This document shows positions 1 to 8,791 of a stretch of DNA of 64,000 nt, in pieces. The stretch is from Xanthomonas sp. Leaf148 (lineage in GTDB: Bacteria > Pseudomonadota > Gammaproteobacteria > Xanthomonadales > Xanthomonadaceae). The notes below the pieces were generated by a model. It was not told where the DNA came from. It ran no database searches and saw nothing but the letters and a program-made list of their open reading frames with translations. How positions within the stretch are numbered: position 1 is the first letter of the stretch; each line of letters starts with the position of its first letter. The stretch is taken from the NCBI RefSeq assembly GCF_001423585.1, contig NZ_LMOP01000001.1, positions 372,001 to 436,000 of the forward strand, given 5' to 3'. Made by a program: the position numbers and the translations under genes.

Positions 1-79
1 GCCGGGTGGCGGCGCGGCACAGCGGCCCCGATCCGGTCTGGGTGTCAGGCCGGTGGTCGAAGCGCGATGCAGCGATGAA

Positions 80-1270
80 TCAGTTCGACGCGGTGCGTTT
101 GTCCGATGCGGCGGCCATGGCCACGGCCTTGGCATCGACCGGCATGCCGGGCATGAAGATCTTCTGCACGCCATCGACCACGACGCGGTCGCCCGCGGCC
201 AGACCCTTGCGCACGATGCGCAGCCCATCGGCACTGCGACCAAGCTCCACATCGCGACGCTGCGCCTTGCCATCCTTGTCGACCACGTATACGTATTTGC
301 GGTCCTGGTCGGTCAACACGGCTTTTTCGTCGACCAGCATGGCCTTGAACTGGCCGCTGCCCAGCAACTGCACGTGCGCATACAGGCCCGGCGTGAACTG
401 CCGCTGCGCGTTGTCGAGCACGGCACGCACCCGAATGGTGCCGGTGCTGCGGGTTACCTGGTTATCCAGGAAATCCACGCGCCCGGCGTGCGGGAAGCCC
501 TGCTCGCCGACCAGGCCGATACGCACCGGCAACTCGCCGCCGCGTTCGTCCGGACGCTCGCCGTTGCGGGCCATCTGCGAGTAGCGCAGGAAGGTGCCTT
601 CGTCGGCATCGAAGTAGACGAACACCTTGTCCAGCGACACCAGCGTGGTCAGCACGCTGGCGCTGTCGCCGGCGGTGACCAGGTTGCCGGCGGTGACCAT
701 CGCACGCCCGGCGCGGCCGTCGATCGGCGCGCGCACGCGGCTCCAGTCCAGATTGAGCTTGGCGGTGTCCACTGCCGCTTGTGCGGCCAGCAGATCGGCA
801 TCGGCCTGATCGGCGGCGGCGCGACGCTGCTCCCAGATTTCGGTGGAAATGGCCTGCTGGTCGGAGAGTTTGCGCGCACGTGCCGCTTCGCTGCGCGCCA
901 GCGTGGCCTGGGTGCGGGCCCGCACCATCGCTGCGTTGGCGCGGGCGAAATCGGCGCGGTAGCTACGGTCGTCGATGCTGAAGAGCACATCGCCCTTCTT
1001 CACTTCGGCGCCTTCGGTGTAATTCACCTTGTCGATGTAGCCGGACACGCGCGGGCGCAATTCGACGCTTTGCACCGCCTCGATGCGGCCGCTGAATTCG
1101 TCCCACTGGCTGATCTCTTTCATCAGCACCGGCGCGACGCTGACGCTGGGCGGCGGCGGCGCGCCGGTCTGCGCGGCACCGCCGCCGCAGGCGGCAAGCA
1201 CGACCGCGAGCACGGCGCCCGTCAGAACAGTACGCATCGGAAAACGGAACGGGGTGGCGTTCGGGGTCAT
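80..1270 (-). CDS. RND efflux periplasmic adaptor (membrane fusion lipoprotein, AcrA/MexA family)
   Basis: This 396-residue protein should be the periplasmic adaptor that links an inner-membrane RND pump to an outer-membrane channel. It starts with a lipoprotein signal ending in the lipobox LAAC (Cys28). A biotinyl-lipoyl-like half motif follows at about residues 65-100 (LRPRVSGYIDKVNYTEGAEV), then an Ala/Arg-rich coiled coil at about 105-180, then the second lipoyl half and beta-barrel. I chose the ATG at 1270 because it gives the lipoprotein signal and its ATGA overlaps the stop of the upstream dehydrogenase gene, which implies translational coupling. The pump subunit would be expected to the left, outside the window. 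Positions 1-79 hold no gene start. Confidence 0.9.
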   Translation of the reverse strand: MTPNATPFRFPMRTVLTGAVLAVVLAACGGGAAQTGAPPPPSVSVAPVLMKEISQWDEFSGRIEAVQSVELRPRVSGYIDKVNYTEGAEVKKGDVLFSIDDRSYRADFARANAAMVRARTQATLARSEAARARKLSDQQAISTEIWEQRRAAADQADADLLAAQAAVDTAKLNLDWSRVRAPIDGRAGRAMVTAGNLVTAGDSASVLTTLVSLDKVFVYFDADEGTFLRYSQMARNGERPDERGGELPVRIGLVGEQGFPHAGRVDFLDNQVTRSTGTIRVRAVLDNAQRQFTPGLYAHVQLLGSGQFKAMLVDEKAVLTDQDRKYVYVVDKDGKAQRRDVELGRSADGLRIVRKGLAAGDRVVVDGVQKIFMPGMPVDAKAVAMAAASDKRTASN

Positions 1271-2040
1271 GGAGAGATCTCTCGAGTGGGGATGGGCAAA
1301 TGCAGACCGGCCAGCCGGTCCACCGACGGCGCGGTAGAAAGACGACGACTGACGGTCACGATGGGTTGTCCGGGCTGGCCAGGCCCGGCGATGAGCGAGA
1401 CGGCGGCGCGGCCGACATCCACGGCGCGAATCCATTCCGGGCACGCGTCCTTGGCACGGCCCGGCGTGCACACCGGTTGTTCGACCGAGAGCAGATGCAC
1501 GCGCACGCCCAGCGGTTTGGCTTCTTCATGCAGCACCTGGGCGAGCATGCGGATGGCGGCGGCGGCCACCGAACTGTCGCCGTGCGCCGCCCAGGCGCGC
1601 AGCGCGCACGGGCTGCCAAGCAACAGATAGCGGCCGCCGCCGTCGGCTTCGGCCAGCAGCGGCAGCAGGTGACGAGCCGCCGCCAGATGCGGCAGCACGT
1701 CGCGCTCCAGGCGCCGACGCAGCGCCGTCACCGGCCGATCCAGCAAGCGCCCGGCCTTCCGCGGGCTGCCCAGGCTGGCGATCACTGCGCCCAAGGGGCG
1801 CGACCGCTGCGCCAGCTCGGTGGCCAGCGCCTGTGCCGAGGCGTCATCGGCCACCGAGCCTTGCAGGGTCTCCAGCAGCGGGGCATTGCCATGCTGCGCG
1901 CGTAGCGCGTCGAGCTTGGCGGCATCGCGTCCAATCACCAACACCGGCATGCCGGCGTCGAGCAACGCGGTGACGATCCCGGCACCAACGTTGCCCGCAC
2001 CGCCGATTACGACGGTTTCGGATTGGACCATCCCGATCAT
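1267..2040 (-). CDS. Short-chain dehydrogenase/reductase-like protein, atypical active site
   Basis: This 257-residue protein has an N-terminal Rossmann dinucleotide-binding motif (VVIGGAGNVGAGIVTALL, from about residue 10) and the length of a classical SDR. The usual catalytic Tyr-x-x-x-Lys is not visible. The region after the conserved Ser (LLLGSP) reads GDSSVAAAAIRM where the Tyr and Lys should stand. It may therefore be a nucleotide-binding or regulatory SDR and not an active oxidoreductase. The start at 2040 has a GGGAG about ten bases upstream; a second ATG lies at 2031. The gene overlaps the RND adaptor gene by four bases and is the promoter-proximal member of that operon. Confidence 0.8.
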   Translation of the reverse strand: MIGMVQSETVVIGGAGNVGAGIVTALLDAGMPVLVIGRDAAKLDALRAQHGNAPLLETLQGSVADDASAQALATELAQRSRPLGAVIASLGSPRKAGRLLDRPVTALRRRLERDVLPHLAAARHLLPLLAEADGGGRYLLLGSPCALRAWAAHGDSSVAAAAIRMLAQVLHEEAKPLGVRVHLLSVEQPVCTPGRAKDACPEWIRAVDVGRAAVSLIAGPGQPGQPIVTVSRRLSTAPSVDRLAGLHLPIPTREISP

Positions 2041-2393
2041 GGGACTTTCACTCCCGACATCGGGACAATTCCGCGCTGTACCCAGCGCGCCTGCAGTCCA
2101 GTCCGCTGCATGGGCGCACCGCCAGCCTGCCGCTTGGGCGAAGCAGAAAAGCCACGTGAAACGCTGGCACGCGGGCTTCTTGCCGAGGAAACCACCGGAT
2201 CGAAAGCGCTTTCGATGGCGCTGCGCGCGTTAGAGGACAAGCCGAAGACATCGCACAACCACATGGCCGTGCTCCTGCATGGAGGGGATGCCGCATAAGC
2301 TAGGCCTGAAAGTAGCACTTGATTAGTCCGGATTTAGGGGAATAATCGTCCCGCAAGCGGTCCAATCCCTCCTGACCCCCGGAAGGCAGTCCC
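2041..2393. promoter_or_regulatory. Divergent intergenic region between the SDR/efflux operon and the LysR regulator
   Basis: This 353-bp gap separates genes leaving in opposite directions, so it should hold both promoters and, by the usual LysR arrangement, the regulator's binding site. An AT-rich stretch at about 2320-2347, with an AATAAT at 2341, is the likeliest promoter for the LysR gene. Short open frames on both strands here have no start signals and low-complexity products, so I did not call them. Confidence 0.4.
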
Positions 2394-3425
2394 ATGACAC
2401 ACGATCTCAACGACACCCTGATCTTCGTCAAGGTGGTCGAACAAGGCAGCTTCATTGCTGCCGCCAACGCGCTTGGCCTGCCCAAGACCACCGTCAGCCG
2501 CAAGGTGCAGGAACTGGAAACGCGGCTGGGTGCGCGCCTGCTGCACCGGACCACGCGGCGCATCGGCCTGACCGAAGCCGGCTCGGTGTATCACGAACAT
2601 TGCCAGCGCATCGCCCGCGAACTGGAAGAAGCCGAAAGCGCAGTCGGGCAATTGCAGTCTGGCCCTCGCGGCTGGCTGCGGTTTACCGTGCCGTATTCGC
2701 TGGGCATTACCTGGATCGCGCCATTGCTGGGCGAATTCCATGCGCAATACCCGGAAATCCAGCTGGATATGCATCTGGGCAACGAGAAGCTGGACCTGAT
2801 CGGCGGCGAAGCCGATCTGGCATTGCGCGTCGGTGCCCTGCCCGATTCGAACCTGGTCGCACGCAAGCTGGGCAGCCTGCGCACGCAGGTGTTTGCCAGC
2901 CCGTCGTATATCGAACGCTATGGCGAGCCGCTGCATCCGGACGAGCTGCAATTCCATCGCACGCTGGCATTGCGCAAGAACCGCAACGTGCACAACAACC
3001 GCTTTTTCTGGTCGCTCAGCGATGGCAGCGATGTGCGCGATTTTCCGGTCAATCCATTGATGGTGGCCAATGACCCGGCCGCGCTCAACGGTGCGGTGTT
3101 ATGCGGCGAAGGGTTGCTGCTGACCGGCGATGTGATGGCCAAACCGTTCGTGCAATCGGGCCTGGTGCGTCGCGTCCTCGCTGGCTGGACCGGGCCGGAA
3201 GTGGATTTCAACGCAGTGTTTGCCGGCGGCCGCCTGGTGTCGCCCAAAGTGCGCGCGTTCGTGGACTTTCTGGTGACGCGGATGAACTTCGACGCGGATT
3301 ACATGATGGCCCAGTGCCCGGCACGGTTGGCTGCGCAAAAGGCCAACAGCGAGGCGGAAGTGGAAGTCGAAGTCGAAGCCGAACGTGCGGAAGGCAAGCG
3401 CATTCTGGAACACGTGACTGCGTGA
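2394..3425 (+). CDS. LysR-family transcriptional regulator
   Basis: This 343-residue protein is a LysR-type DNA-binding regulator. The N-terminal winged helix-turn-helix covers about residues 5-65 (VVEQGSFIAAANALGLPKTT followed by VSRKVQELETRLGARLLHR). The effector-binding domain spans about 90-300 and resembles the subgroup that ends with a VDFLVTRM helix. A C-terminal tail of about 30 residues is added and contains an alternating Glu-Val run encoded by GAAGTC/GAAGTG hexamers near 3355-3385. The gene is divergent from the SDR/RND-adaptor operon, so control of that operon is the natural inference. The inducer is not predictable. Confidence 0.92.
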   Translation: MTHDLNDTLIFVKVVEQGSFIAAANALGLPKTTVSRKVQELETRLGARLLHRTTRRIGLTEAGSVYHEHCQRIARELEEAESAVGQLQSGPRGWLRFTVPYSLGITWIAPLLGEFHAQYPEIQLDMHLGNEKLDLIGGEADLALRVGALPDSNLVARKLGSLRTQVFASPSYIERYGEPLHPDELQFHRTLALRKNRNVHNNRFFWSLSDGSDVRDFPVNPLMVANDPAALNGAVLCGEGLLLTGDVMAKPFVQSGLVRRVLAGWTGPEVDFNAVFAGGRLVSPKVRAFVDFLVTRMNFDADYMMAQCPARLAAQKANSEAEVEVEVEAERAEGKRILEHVTA

Positions 3426-3477
3426 CTGCGTGCTTGAGTCGCGCGCGTTAGTCGAGTGGGCTTAGATGGATCCTGCT

Positions 3478-3503
3478 CCCGTCGGGAGAAGCTGCCCGAC
3501 GGG
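3478..3503 (+). terminator. Hairpin downstream of the LysR gene
   Basis: A perfect 9-bp stem (CCCGTCGGG/CCCGACGGG) with an 8-nt loop lies about 50 bp after the LysR stop. It has no T tract, so termination is only a possibility. Confidence 0.35.
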
Positions 3504-3576
3504 CGGATGCGGGTACGTGCGCAGGTCGAACTGGCAACATCACGCCGCGCTTTCGCTTGAAATTTCTGGTTCGACA

Positions 3577-3607
3577 TAAAAAAGCAGGCCGCTCTCGCGG
3601 CCTGCTT
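3577..3607 (-). terminator. Intrinsic terminator of the OmpA-like lipoprotein gene
   Basis: An 11-bp perfect stem (AAGCAGGCCGC) with a TCTC loop is followed, reading leftward, by a T run (A run 3578-3583 on the + strand). It lies 57 bp beyond the stop of the lipoprotein gene. Confidence 0.85.
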
Positions 3608-3663
3608 CAGGACTTCTGCGCTGGCGAGGAGTCACCAGCGCACACTTCACACATACGACGTAC

Positions 3664-4389
3664 TCAACGCATGCCGGTGTTGCTGGCAGCGCCTTCCGCA
3701 CGCAGCGGAATCAAGCGGATTTCCACGCGGCGGTTCTGCGCGCGACCGGCGTCAGTGCTGTTGTCGGCGATCGGGTAGCGCTTGCCGGCACCCATAGTTT
3801 CCATGCGTTCGCGCTGCACGCCCTGTGCGGTCAGATACTGCGCCACGGCGCCGGCACGCTCTTCGGACAGGCGCTGATTCACCGCATCGCTGCCGACGCT
3901 ATCGGTATGGCCCACCACTTCCACCATGGTCTGGTTGTACTCGCGCAGCGTGGAGGCGACGCCATTGAGCGCGCTGTAGAACTGCGGCTTCAACGCAGAC
4001 TTGCCGAAGTCGAAGGTGATGCCGTCGGGCAGGTTCAAGGTGATGTTGTCGCCCTGGCGCTGCACGTCGATACCGGTATTGGCGGTGCGCTCACGCAACG
4101 CGCGTTCCTGCCGATCCTGGTACTGACCAACCGCCGCGCCGCTCAGTGCACCGATACCAGCACCAACCATGGCGTGCTGACGACGCTCGGTAGCGCTGTC
4201 GCCGGTGAGCAGGCCCGCAGCCACACCGATCGCGGTGCCGATCAGCGCATTGCGGCCGGTGCGGTTCTGCTGTTGGGTCTGGTCGCCATATTGATCGCGC
4301 TGCACATACGAGCCGCCGGTAGCGCAGGCGGACAGCGCGATGGCGCTGACCAGGGCAACGGCGAGACTCTTGGTGGCTGCTGGGGACAT
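3664..4389 (-). CDS. OmpA-family peptidoglycan-associated lipoprotein with glycine zipper
   Basis: This 241-residue outer-membrane lipoprotein has a signal peptide ending in the lipobox LSAC (Cys22). A glycine-zipper segment follows at about residues 45-90 (ALIGTAIGVAAGLLTGD and a second Gly-rich helix). A C-terminal OmpA domain spans about 115-230, with typical elements such as ITFDFGKSALKP, VVGHTDSVG and NRRVEIRL, and should bind peptidoglycan non-covalently. The layout matches YiaD-type proteins. The ATG at 4389 is preceded by AGGAG at good spacing. The gene is monocistronic with its own terminator. Confidence 0.9.
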   Translation of the reverse strand: MSPAATKSLAVALVSAIALSACATGGSYVQRDQYGDQTQQQNRTGRNALIGTAIGVAAGLLTGDSATERRQHAMVGAGIGALSGAAVGQYQDRQERALRERTANTGIDVQRQGDNITLNLPDGITFDFGKSALKPQFYSALNGVASTLREYNQTMVEVVGHTDSVGSDAVNQRLSEERAGAVAQYLTAQGVQRERMETMGAGKRYPIADNSTDAGRAQNRRVEIRLIPLRAEGAASNTGMR

Positions 4390-4656
4390 GGTGTTCTCCT
4401 GTGGCCGGAACATCCGGCACTCAATCGTGGTGGCGAGGATAAACAGGCCAACGCGACTGGCGCATGATGAAAATGGTCATGGATGACGTACGGATAGCCG
4501 TCCATTCAGGAAAACGTTTTCGGTGGCCACACGCGAAAACATGACGAAAATTGCAGCTGCCTGCGTTGCAACGCGACCGCATCGAGGGAGCGTTGGGCGT
4601 TGCGACGTGCCTGCACTGCAGATGCACACGCACATGCCGCAGCACACGCGCCGCAG

Positions 4657-6075
4657 TCAGCCCCGCGTTTTTGCATAGGCGGCCAACGCCGCATCGCGCC
4701 CTTCTGCAAGACCAATGATCGGTGTGCGCGGATACTCCGGTGCGAAGCGTGCGAGCGACAACGGATGCAGCCAGGGGGCGAAGCGTTCCTTCACCGCGAG
4801 CTTGCCGAGTTCGGGCACCCAGCGCGTGATGTAGGTGGCTTGCGGATCGAATTTTTCTGCCTGCGTGACCGGGTTGAACACGCGGAAATACGGCGCGGCA
4901 TCGGCACCGGTGCCGGCCACCCATTGCCAGCCCATGGTGTTGTTGGCCAGGTCCGCATCCACCAGCGTGTCCCAGAACCAGCGCGCGCCTTCGATCCAGT
5001 GCACGCGAAGATGCTTGCACAGCAGACTGGCCACGATCATGCGCACACGGTTGTGCATCCAGCCGGTGTGCCAGAGCTGACGCATGCCTGCATCGACGAT
5101 CGGAATGCCGGTGCGGCCGCGTTGCCAGGCCTGCAATGCGACCGGATCGACCTTGGCCCAGTCAAACCCTTCGAAGCGCGGGTTGAGATTCTGGTTGGTG
5201 GTGTCCGGGAAGTGATGCAGCAGGTGATACGCAAAATCGCGCCAACCCAGCTGGCGGATGTAGCCATCGATCTCGGCACCATTGCGCGCGTTGCGATGCG
5301 CTTCCAGCGTGCTGGCAATCCGCCACGGTGCGATCTCGCCGAAATGCAGATGCGGCGACAGTTGCGAGGTACCGACGCGATCGGGACGGTCGCGGTTTTC
5401 GCGATACCCGTTGAGCGCACCGTCGATGAAGATCTCCAGCATTTCATGTGCACCGGCCTCGCCGGGCTGCCAGTGCTCCCAGAATCCTTGGTCCCAGTTC
5501 AAGCGCGGCAGCAACTGCAGCGACTCCAGCGCAACGGTTTTTACCTTCGCAGGCAACGGCGGCAAACTGCGCGGCGCCGGCACCGTAGTGGGCAGCTGCA
5601 ACTGGGTCAGCGCGTTGCGCCAGAACGGGGTAAAGACCTTGTACGGGCCGCCCTGTTGCGTCGACAACTGCCAGGGCTCCAACAGCAACGCGGAATTGCA
5701 GCTTTGCACCTCGATGCCGCGCTCACGCAGGCTGCGCTTGATCTGCGCATCGCGCGGCTGGGTGGCCGGCTCGTACTTGCGGTTCCAATACACCGCCACT
5801 GCGCCGGTCTGCGCGATCACCTCATCCAGCACCTGCGCACTGTTGCCGGCACGGATGACCAGGCCGCTCCCCAACGCACGCAGCGCGTTGTCCAGCGCCG
5901 CAAGCGAACGATGTCGCCAGCTGCGCGAAGCCGCGCCAGGCGCCCACTCGCCCTCTTCGTGCGGTGCGTCGATGTAGAGCGGAATCGGGTCATGCCCGGC
6001 ATCCAGCGCAGCGCGCAGGGCCGGGTTGTCCTGCAGACGCAGATCGCGACGGAACCAGACGATGGCGTATGACAT
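4657..6075 (-). CDS. phrB: Deoxyribodipyrimidine photo-lyase (class I CPD photolyase)
   Basis: This 472-residue light-dependent enzyme splits UV-induced cyclobutane pyrimidine dimers. The N-terminal antenna-binding domain starts at AIVWFRRDLRLQDNPAL, and the C-terminal FAD-binding domain contains the signatures TGIPIVDAGMRQLWHTGWMH and NNTMGWQWVAGTG. Length and motifs fit the folate-type class I CPD enzymes; a 6-4 photolyase or cryptochrome is less likely. I placed the start at the ATG at 6075, directly before the conserved YAIVWFRR. The gene stands alone; 4390-4656 upstream of the lipoprotein gene and 6076-6325 after dnaB show no further gene. Confidence 0.93.
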   Translation of the reverse strand: MSYAIVWFRRDLRLQDNPALRAALDAGHDPIPLYIDAPHEEGEWAPGAASRSWRHRSLAALDNALRALGSGLVIRAGNSAQVLDEVIAQTGAVAVYWNRKYEPATQPRDAQIKRSLRERGIEVQSCNSALLLEPWQLSTQQGGPYKVFTPFWRNALTQLQLPTTVPAPRSLPPLPAKVKTVALESLQLLPRLNWDQGFWEHWQPGEAGAHEMLEIFIDGALNGYRENRDRPDRVGTSQLSPHLHFGEIAPWRIASTLEAHRNARNGAEIDGYIRQLGWRDFAYHLLHHFPDTTNQNLNPRFEGFDWAKVDPVALQAWQRGRTGIPIVDAGMRQLWHTGWMHNRVRMIVASLLCKHLRVHWIEGARWFWDTLVDADLANNTMGWQWVAGTGADAAPYFRVFNPVTQAEKFDPQATYITRWVPELGKLAVKERFAPWLHPLSLARFAPEYPRTPIIGLAEGRDAALAAYAKTRG

Positions 6076-6325
6076 GCGAACTCGGCAGCGGCGATGAGGC
6101 TGCGCAGCATAAGCCAGCGCACGCAACGATGGCGCGATGCCCGGCCCACTCCGACATGCGGGTCGTCCGCCGGCAGCACACGTTGCGCGGCAGTGGATCG
6201 CTCACGCGCTACCGCAGCGACATCGATATCGCCGCACGCGCGCGCTCATGGACGGAGGCGCAAGCGTTGCCGCGCCACTGCCGTTCAACCGCCGCCCACG
6301 ACCGCAGGCAGCGCTGACAAGGCAC

Positions 6326-7756
6326 TTACTCGAAGCTGCCCACCGAGTCGTGCGACAGATTGTCGAAGCGAGTGTATTCGCCGAAGAACTTGAGCTTGCA
6401 CGAGCCGGTCGGTCCGCCACGGTGCTTGCCGATGATGATCTCGGCCAGGCCCTTGTCCGGCGAATTTTCCTTGTTGTAGTAATCGTCGCGGTAAATGAAG
6501 ACGATCATGTCGGCGTCCTGCTCGATTGCGCCGGATTCGCGCAAGTCGGCCATCACCGGGCGCTTGTCGGTACGGGTTTCCAGCGAGCGGTTGAGCTGCG
6601 ACAGCGCAATCACCGGCACGTTGAGTTCCTTGGCCAGGCCCTTGAGACCACGCGAGATTTCCGAAATTTCGGTCGCGCGGTTTTCGCTGTTGCCCGGCAC
6701 CGACATCAGCTGCAGGTAGTCGATGACGATCAGGCCCAGGTCGTGTTCGCGCTTGAGCCGGCGGCACTTGGAACGCAGCACTTCCGGCGACACGCCTGGC
6801 GTGTCATCGATGAAGATCTTGGTTTCTTTCAGCATCTTGATCGCGCCCGTCACGCGCGCCCAATCCTCGTCTTCCAGCGCACCGGTACGCAGACGCTGCG
6901 CATTGATGCGACCGTTGGAGGAGATCAGACGCATCGCCAGCTGCGATGCCGACATTTCCATCGAAAATACCGCCACGCCCTTCTTGGACTTGATCGCAGC
7001 GTATTCGGCGATGTTCAGCGCCAGCGTGGTCTTGCCCATGGCCGGACGCGCGGCCAGGATGATCAGATCGGTCGGCTGCAGGCCGGCGGTCATTGCATCG
7101 AAGTCGGTGTAGCCGGTCGGTAGACCGGTGATGTTGCCGCCGTTTTCGAACCGGTTGCGCAGCTCTTCGAACGCGTCCTTCAATGCGCCCGGCATCGCTA
7201 CGAAATCGGTGCGCCCGCGCGCGCCTGCTTCGGCGATCTTGAACACCGCTTTTTCCGCCGATGCCAACAGCTCCACGCTCTCGCGCCCTTCCGGCTGAAA
7301 GCCATCGTTGACGATGGTGGTGCCCACTTCGATGAGCTGCCGCAGCACAGCCTTGTCGCGCACGATTTCCGCATACGCGGCGATATTGGCGGCCGACGGC
7401 GTGGTGCTGGCCAGCTCGATCAGATACGCGCCATCGCCCACCTGCTCCAGCTTGCCCTGCGACTCGAACCACTCGCCCAGCGTCACCGCGTCGAACGGAC
7501 GGTCTTTCTCGTTCAACTCGCGGATCGCGCGGTAGATCAGCCGGTGGTCGCGCCGGTAAAAATCGTTGTCGGTGAGCTGGTCGTTGACCCGATCGAATGC
7601 TTCCGGTGCCAGCATCAGCCCGCCAAGCACAGCCTGTTCGGCTTCGACCGAATGCGGCGGCACGCGCAACTGGTCCAGACGCGGCTCGGGACGATCGTAA
7701 TCGTCGTCGTCGCGATCACGATTGCGCTTGGAACGGAAACCAGGACGAGCGGACAT
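6326..7756 (-). CDS. dnaB: Replicative DNA helicase DnaB
   Basis: This 476-residue hexameric 5'-to-3' helicase unwinds the chromosomal replication fork. The N-terminal DnaG-interaction domain begins near VPPHSVEAEQAVLGGLMLAP. A RecA-like motor follows, with the Walker A motif ARPAMGKTT near residue 230, the Walker B segment LIVIDYLQLM and the C-terminal ALSQLNRSLE/DLRESGAIEQDAD motifs. The ATG at 7756 opens an Arg/Asp-rich N-terminal tail of about 30 residues (RDRDDDDYDRPEPR), typical of this group. No intein is present. Confidence 0.97.
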   Translation of the reverse strand: MSARPGFRSKRNRDRDDDDYDRPEPRLDQLRVPPHSVEAEQAVLGGLMLAPEAFDRVNDQLTDNDFYRRDHRLIYRAIRELNEKDRPFDAVTLGEWFESQGKLEQVGDGAYLIELASTTPSAANIAAYAEIVRDKAVLRQLIEVGTTIVNDGFQPEGRESVELLASAEKAVFKIAEAGARGRTDFVAMPGALKDAFEELRNRFENGGNITGLPTGYTDFDAMTAGLQPTDLIILAARPAMGKTTLALNIAEYAAIKSKKGVAVFSMEMSASQLAMRLISSNGRINAQRLRTGALEDEDWARVTGAIKMLKETKIFIDDTPGVSPEVLRSKCRRLKREHDLGLIVIDYLQLMSVPGNSENRATEISEISRGLKGLAKELNVPVIALSQLNRSLETRTDKRPVMADLRESGAIEQDADMIVFIYRDDYYNKENSPDKGLAEIIIGKHRGGPTGSCKLKFFGEYTRFDNLSHDSVGSFE

Positions 7757-7977
7757 GGACGAACAAACCTGACGCGGGGAGACGAGGGCAGGAAGCATAG
7801 TCATCGACGGCGCCGACGACCATGCACAACTCTGTGGATAACTGGTGGACAGCCAGTGCATCACCTTTGTACGCGAGCGCTGTCTCAGCAGCCGCGACCC
7901 TTGCCCTGTCTGGCTTTCAGCACCCTAGCCAGGCTGCCCGGCGAGCGCGCACCCGCCGCGACAACGCTGTGATCAAC

Positions 7978-8532
7978 TCAATGCTTAAGGTGCGCGACCA
8001 GGCCCAGAAACGCATCGACAAAGCTCTGCAGGAATTTGCGGCTGTCGGCATTGGCGATCTGATCGTCCGGGCCGAACAGGCCGTCCTTGTACTGCAGGAA
8101 GACCTCCGGCTGGCCCAGCACATGCATGTTCAGATAGGCCAGCACATTGCGCAGATGCTGCTGTGCAGTCGCGGTACCGATCGCGCCGACCGAGATACCG
8201 ACCACCGCTGCCGGCTTGCCGCTAAACGCGCTGTCGCCGTAAGGACGCGAGCCGGTGTCGATGGCGTTCTTGAGCACGCCGGGAATCGAACGGTTGTACT
8301 CGGGCGTGACGAACAACACCGCATCGGCCGCGCGGATCTGCTGCTTCAGGCGCGTGCCCTCGGCCGGGTAGTCGCCGTCGTGGTCCTGGTTGTACAGCGG
8401 GATATCGCCGATTTCCACATACTCGAACACGGCCTTGTCGCCAGCCAGATGCTCCAGCGCGCGCGCCAGCTGACGGTTGTACGACTCTGCGCGCAGGCTG
8501 CCGACCAGGACGGCAATACTGATCTTGCTCAT
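7978..8532 (-). CDS. NADPH-dependent FMN reductase (ChrR/YieF-like)
   Basis: This 184-residue flavodoxin-like protein should be a soluble NAD(P)H:FMN or quinone reductase with an oxidative-stress role. The FMN phosphate loop is GSLRAESYNRQLARAL near the N terminus, and the flavin-ring motif is TPEYNRSIPGVLKNAIDTGS in the middle. The start at 8532 has a GGAG-like element about eight bases upstream. The gene is separate from dnaB (221-bp gap), and the 258 bp to its right hold no gene. Confidence 0.88.
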   Translation of the reverse strand: MSKISIAVLVGSLRAESYNRQLARALEHLAGDKAVFEYVEIGDIPLYNQDHDGDYPAEGTRLKQQIRAADAVLFVTPEYNRSIPGVLKNAIDTGSRPYGDSAFSGKPAAVVGISVGAIGTATAQQHLRNVLAYLNMHVLGQPEVFLQYKDGLFGPDDQIANADSRKFLQSFVDAFLGLVAHLKH

Positions 8533-8791
8533 GGGGGACGCTCCGTGGAATCAGGGCCCCACCCTACCCAGCCCCATGCTCAGAGCTGGTGAAACGCCGA
8601 CCGGCACCGGCGGCTCAACCGGCGGCGCACGCATCGACGGCACGCGGATCACCAGGATTTCACCTGCAAGGCGTTGACGCTCCGCTCCTACCCGGCCTGA
8701 TGTTCGAGCCGCGGCGTCCAGCGTCACACTCCGCGCGGGCGCAGCGACGCCGTCTCCCGCACCTATCAACGCTTGATCGCCACGATCACGA

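Noticed and set aside
2023-2318. Short open frames on both strands between the SDR and LysR genes
   Set aside because: No ribosome binding site, overlapping each other, and no recognisable product. The region is better explained as a divergent promoter.
3411-3436. 8-bp tandem (GTGACTGC) at the LysR stop as a fourth 3'-end duplication
   Set aside because: Too short to distinguish from simple-sequence slippage or chance.
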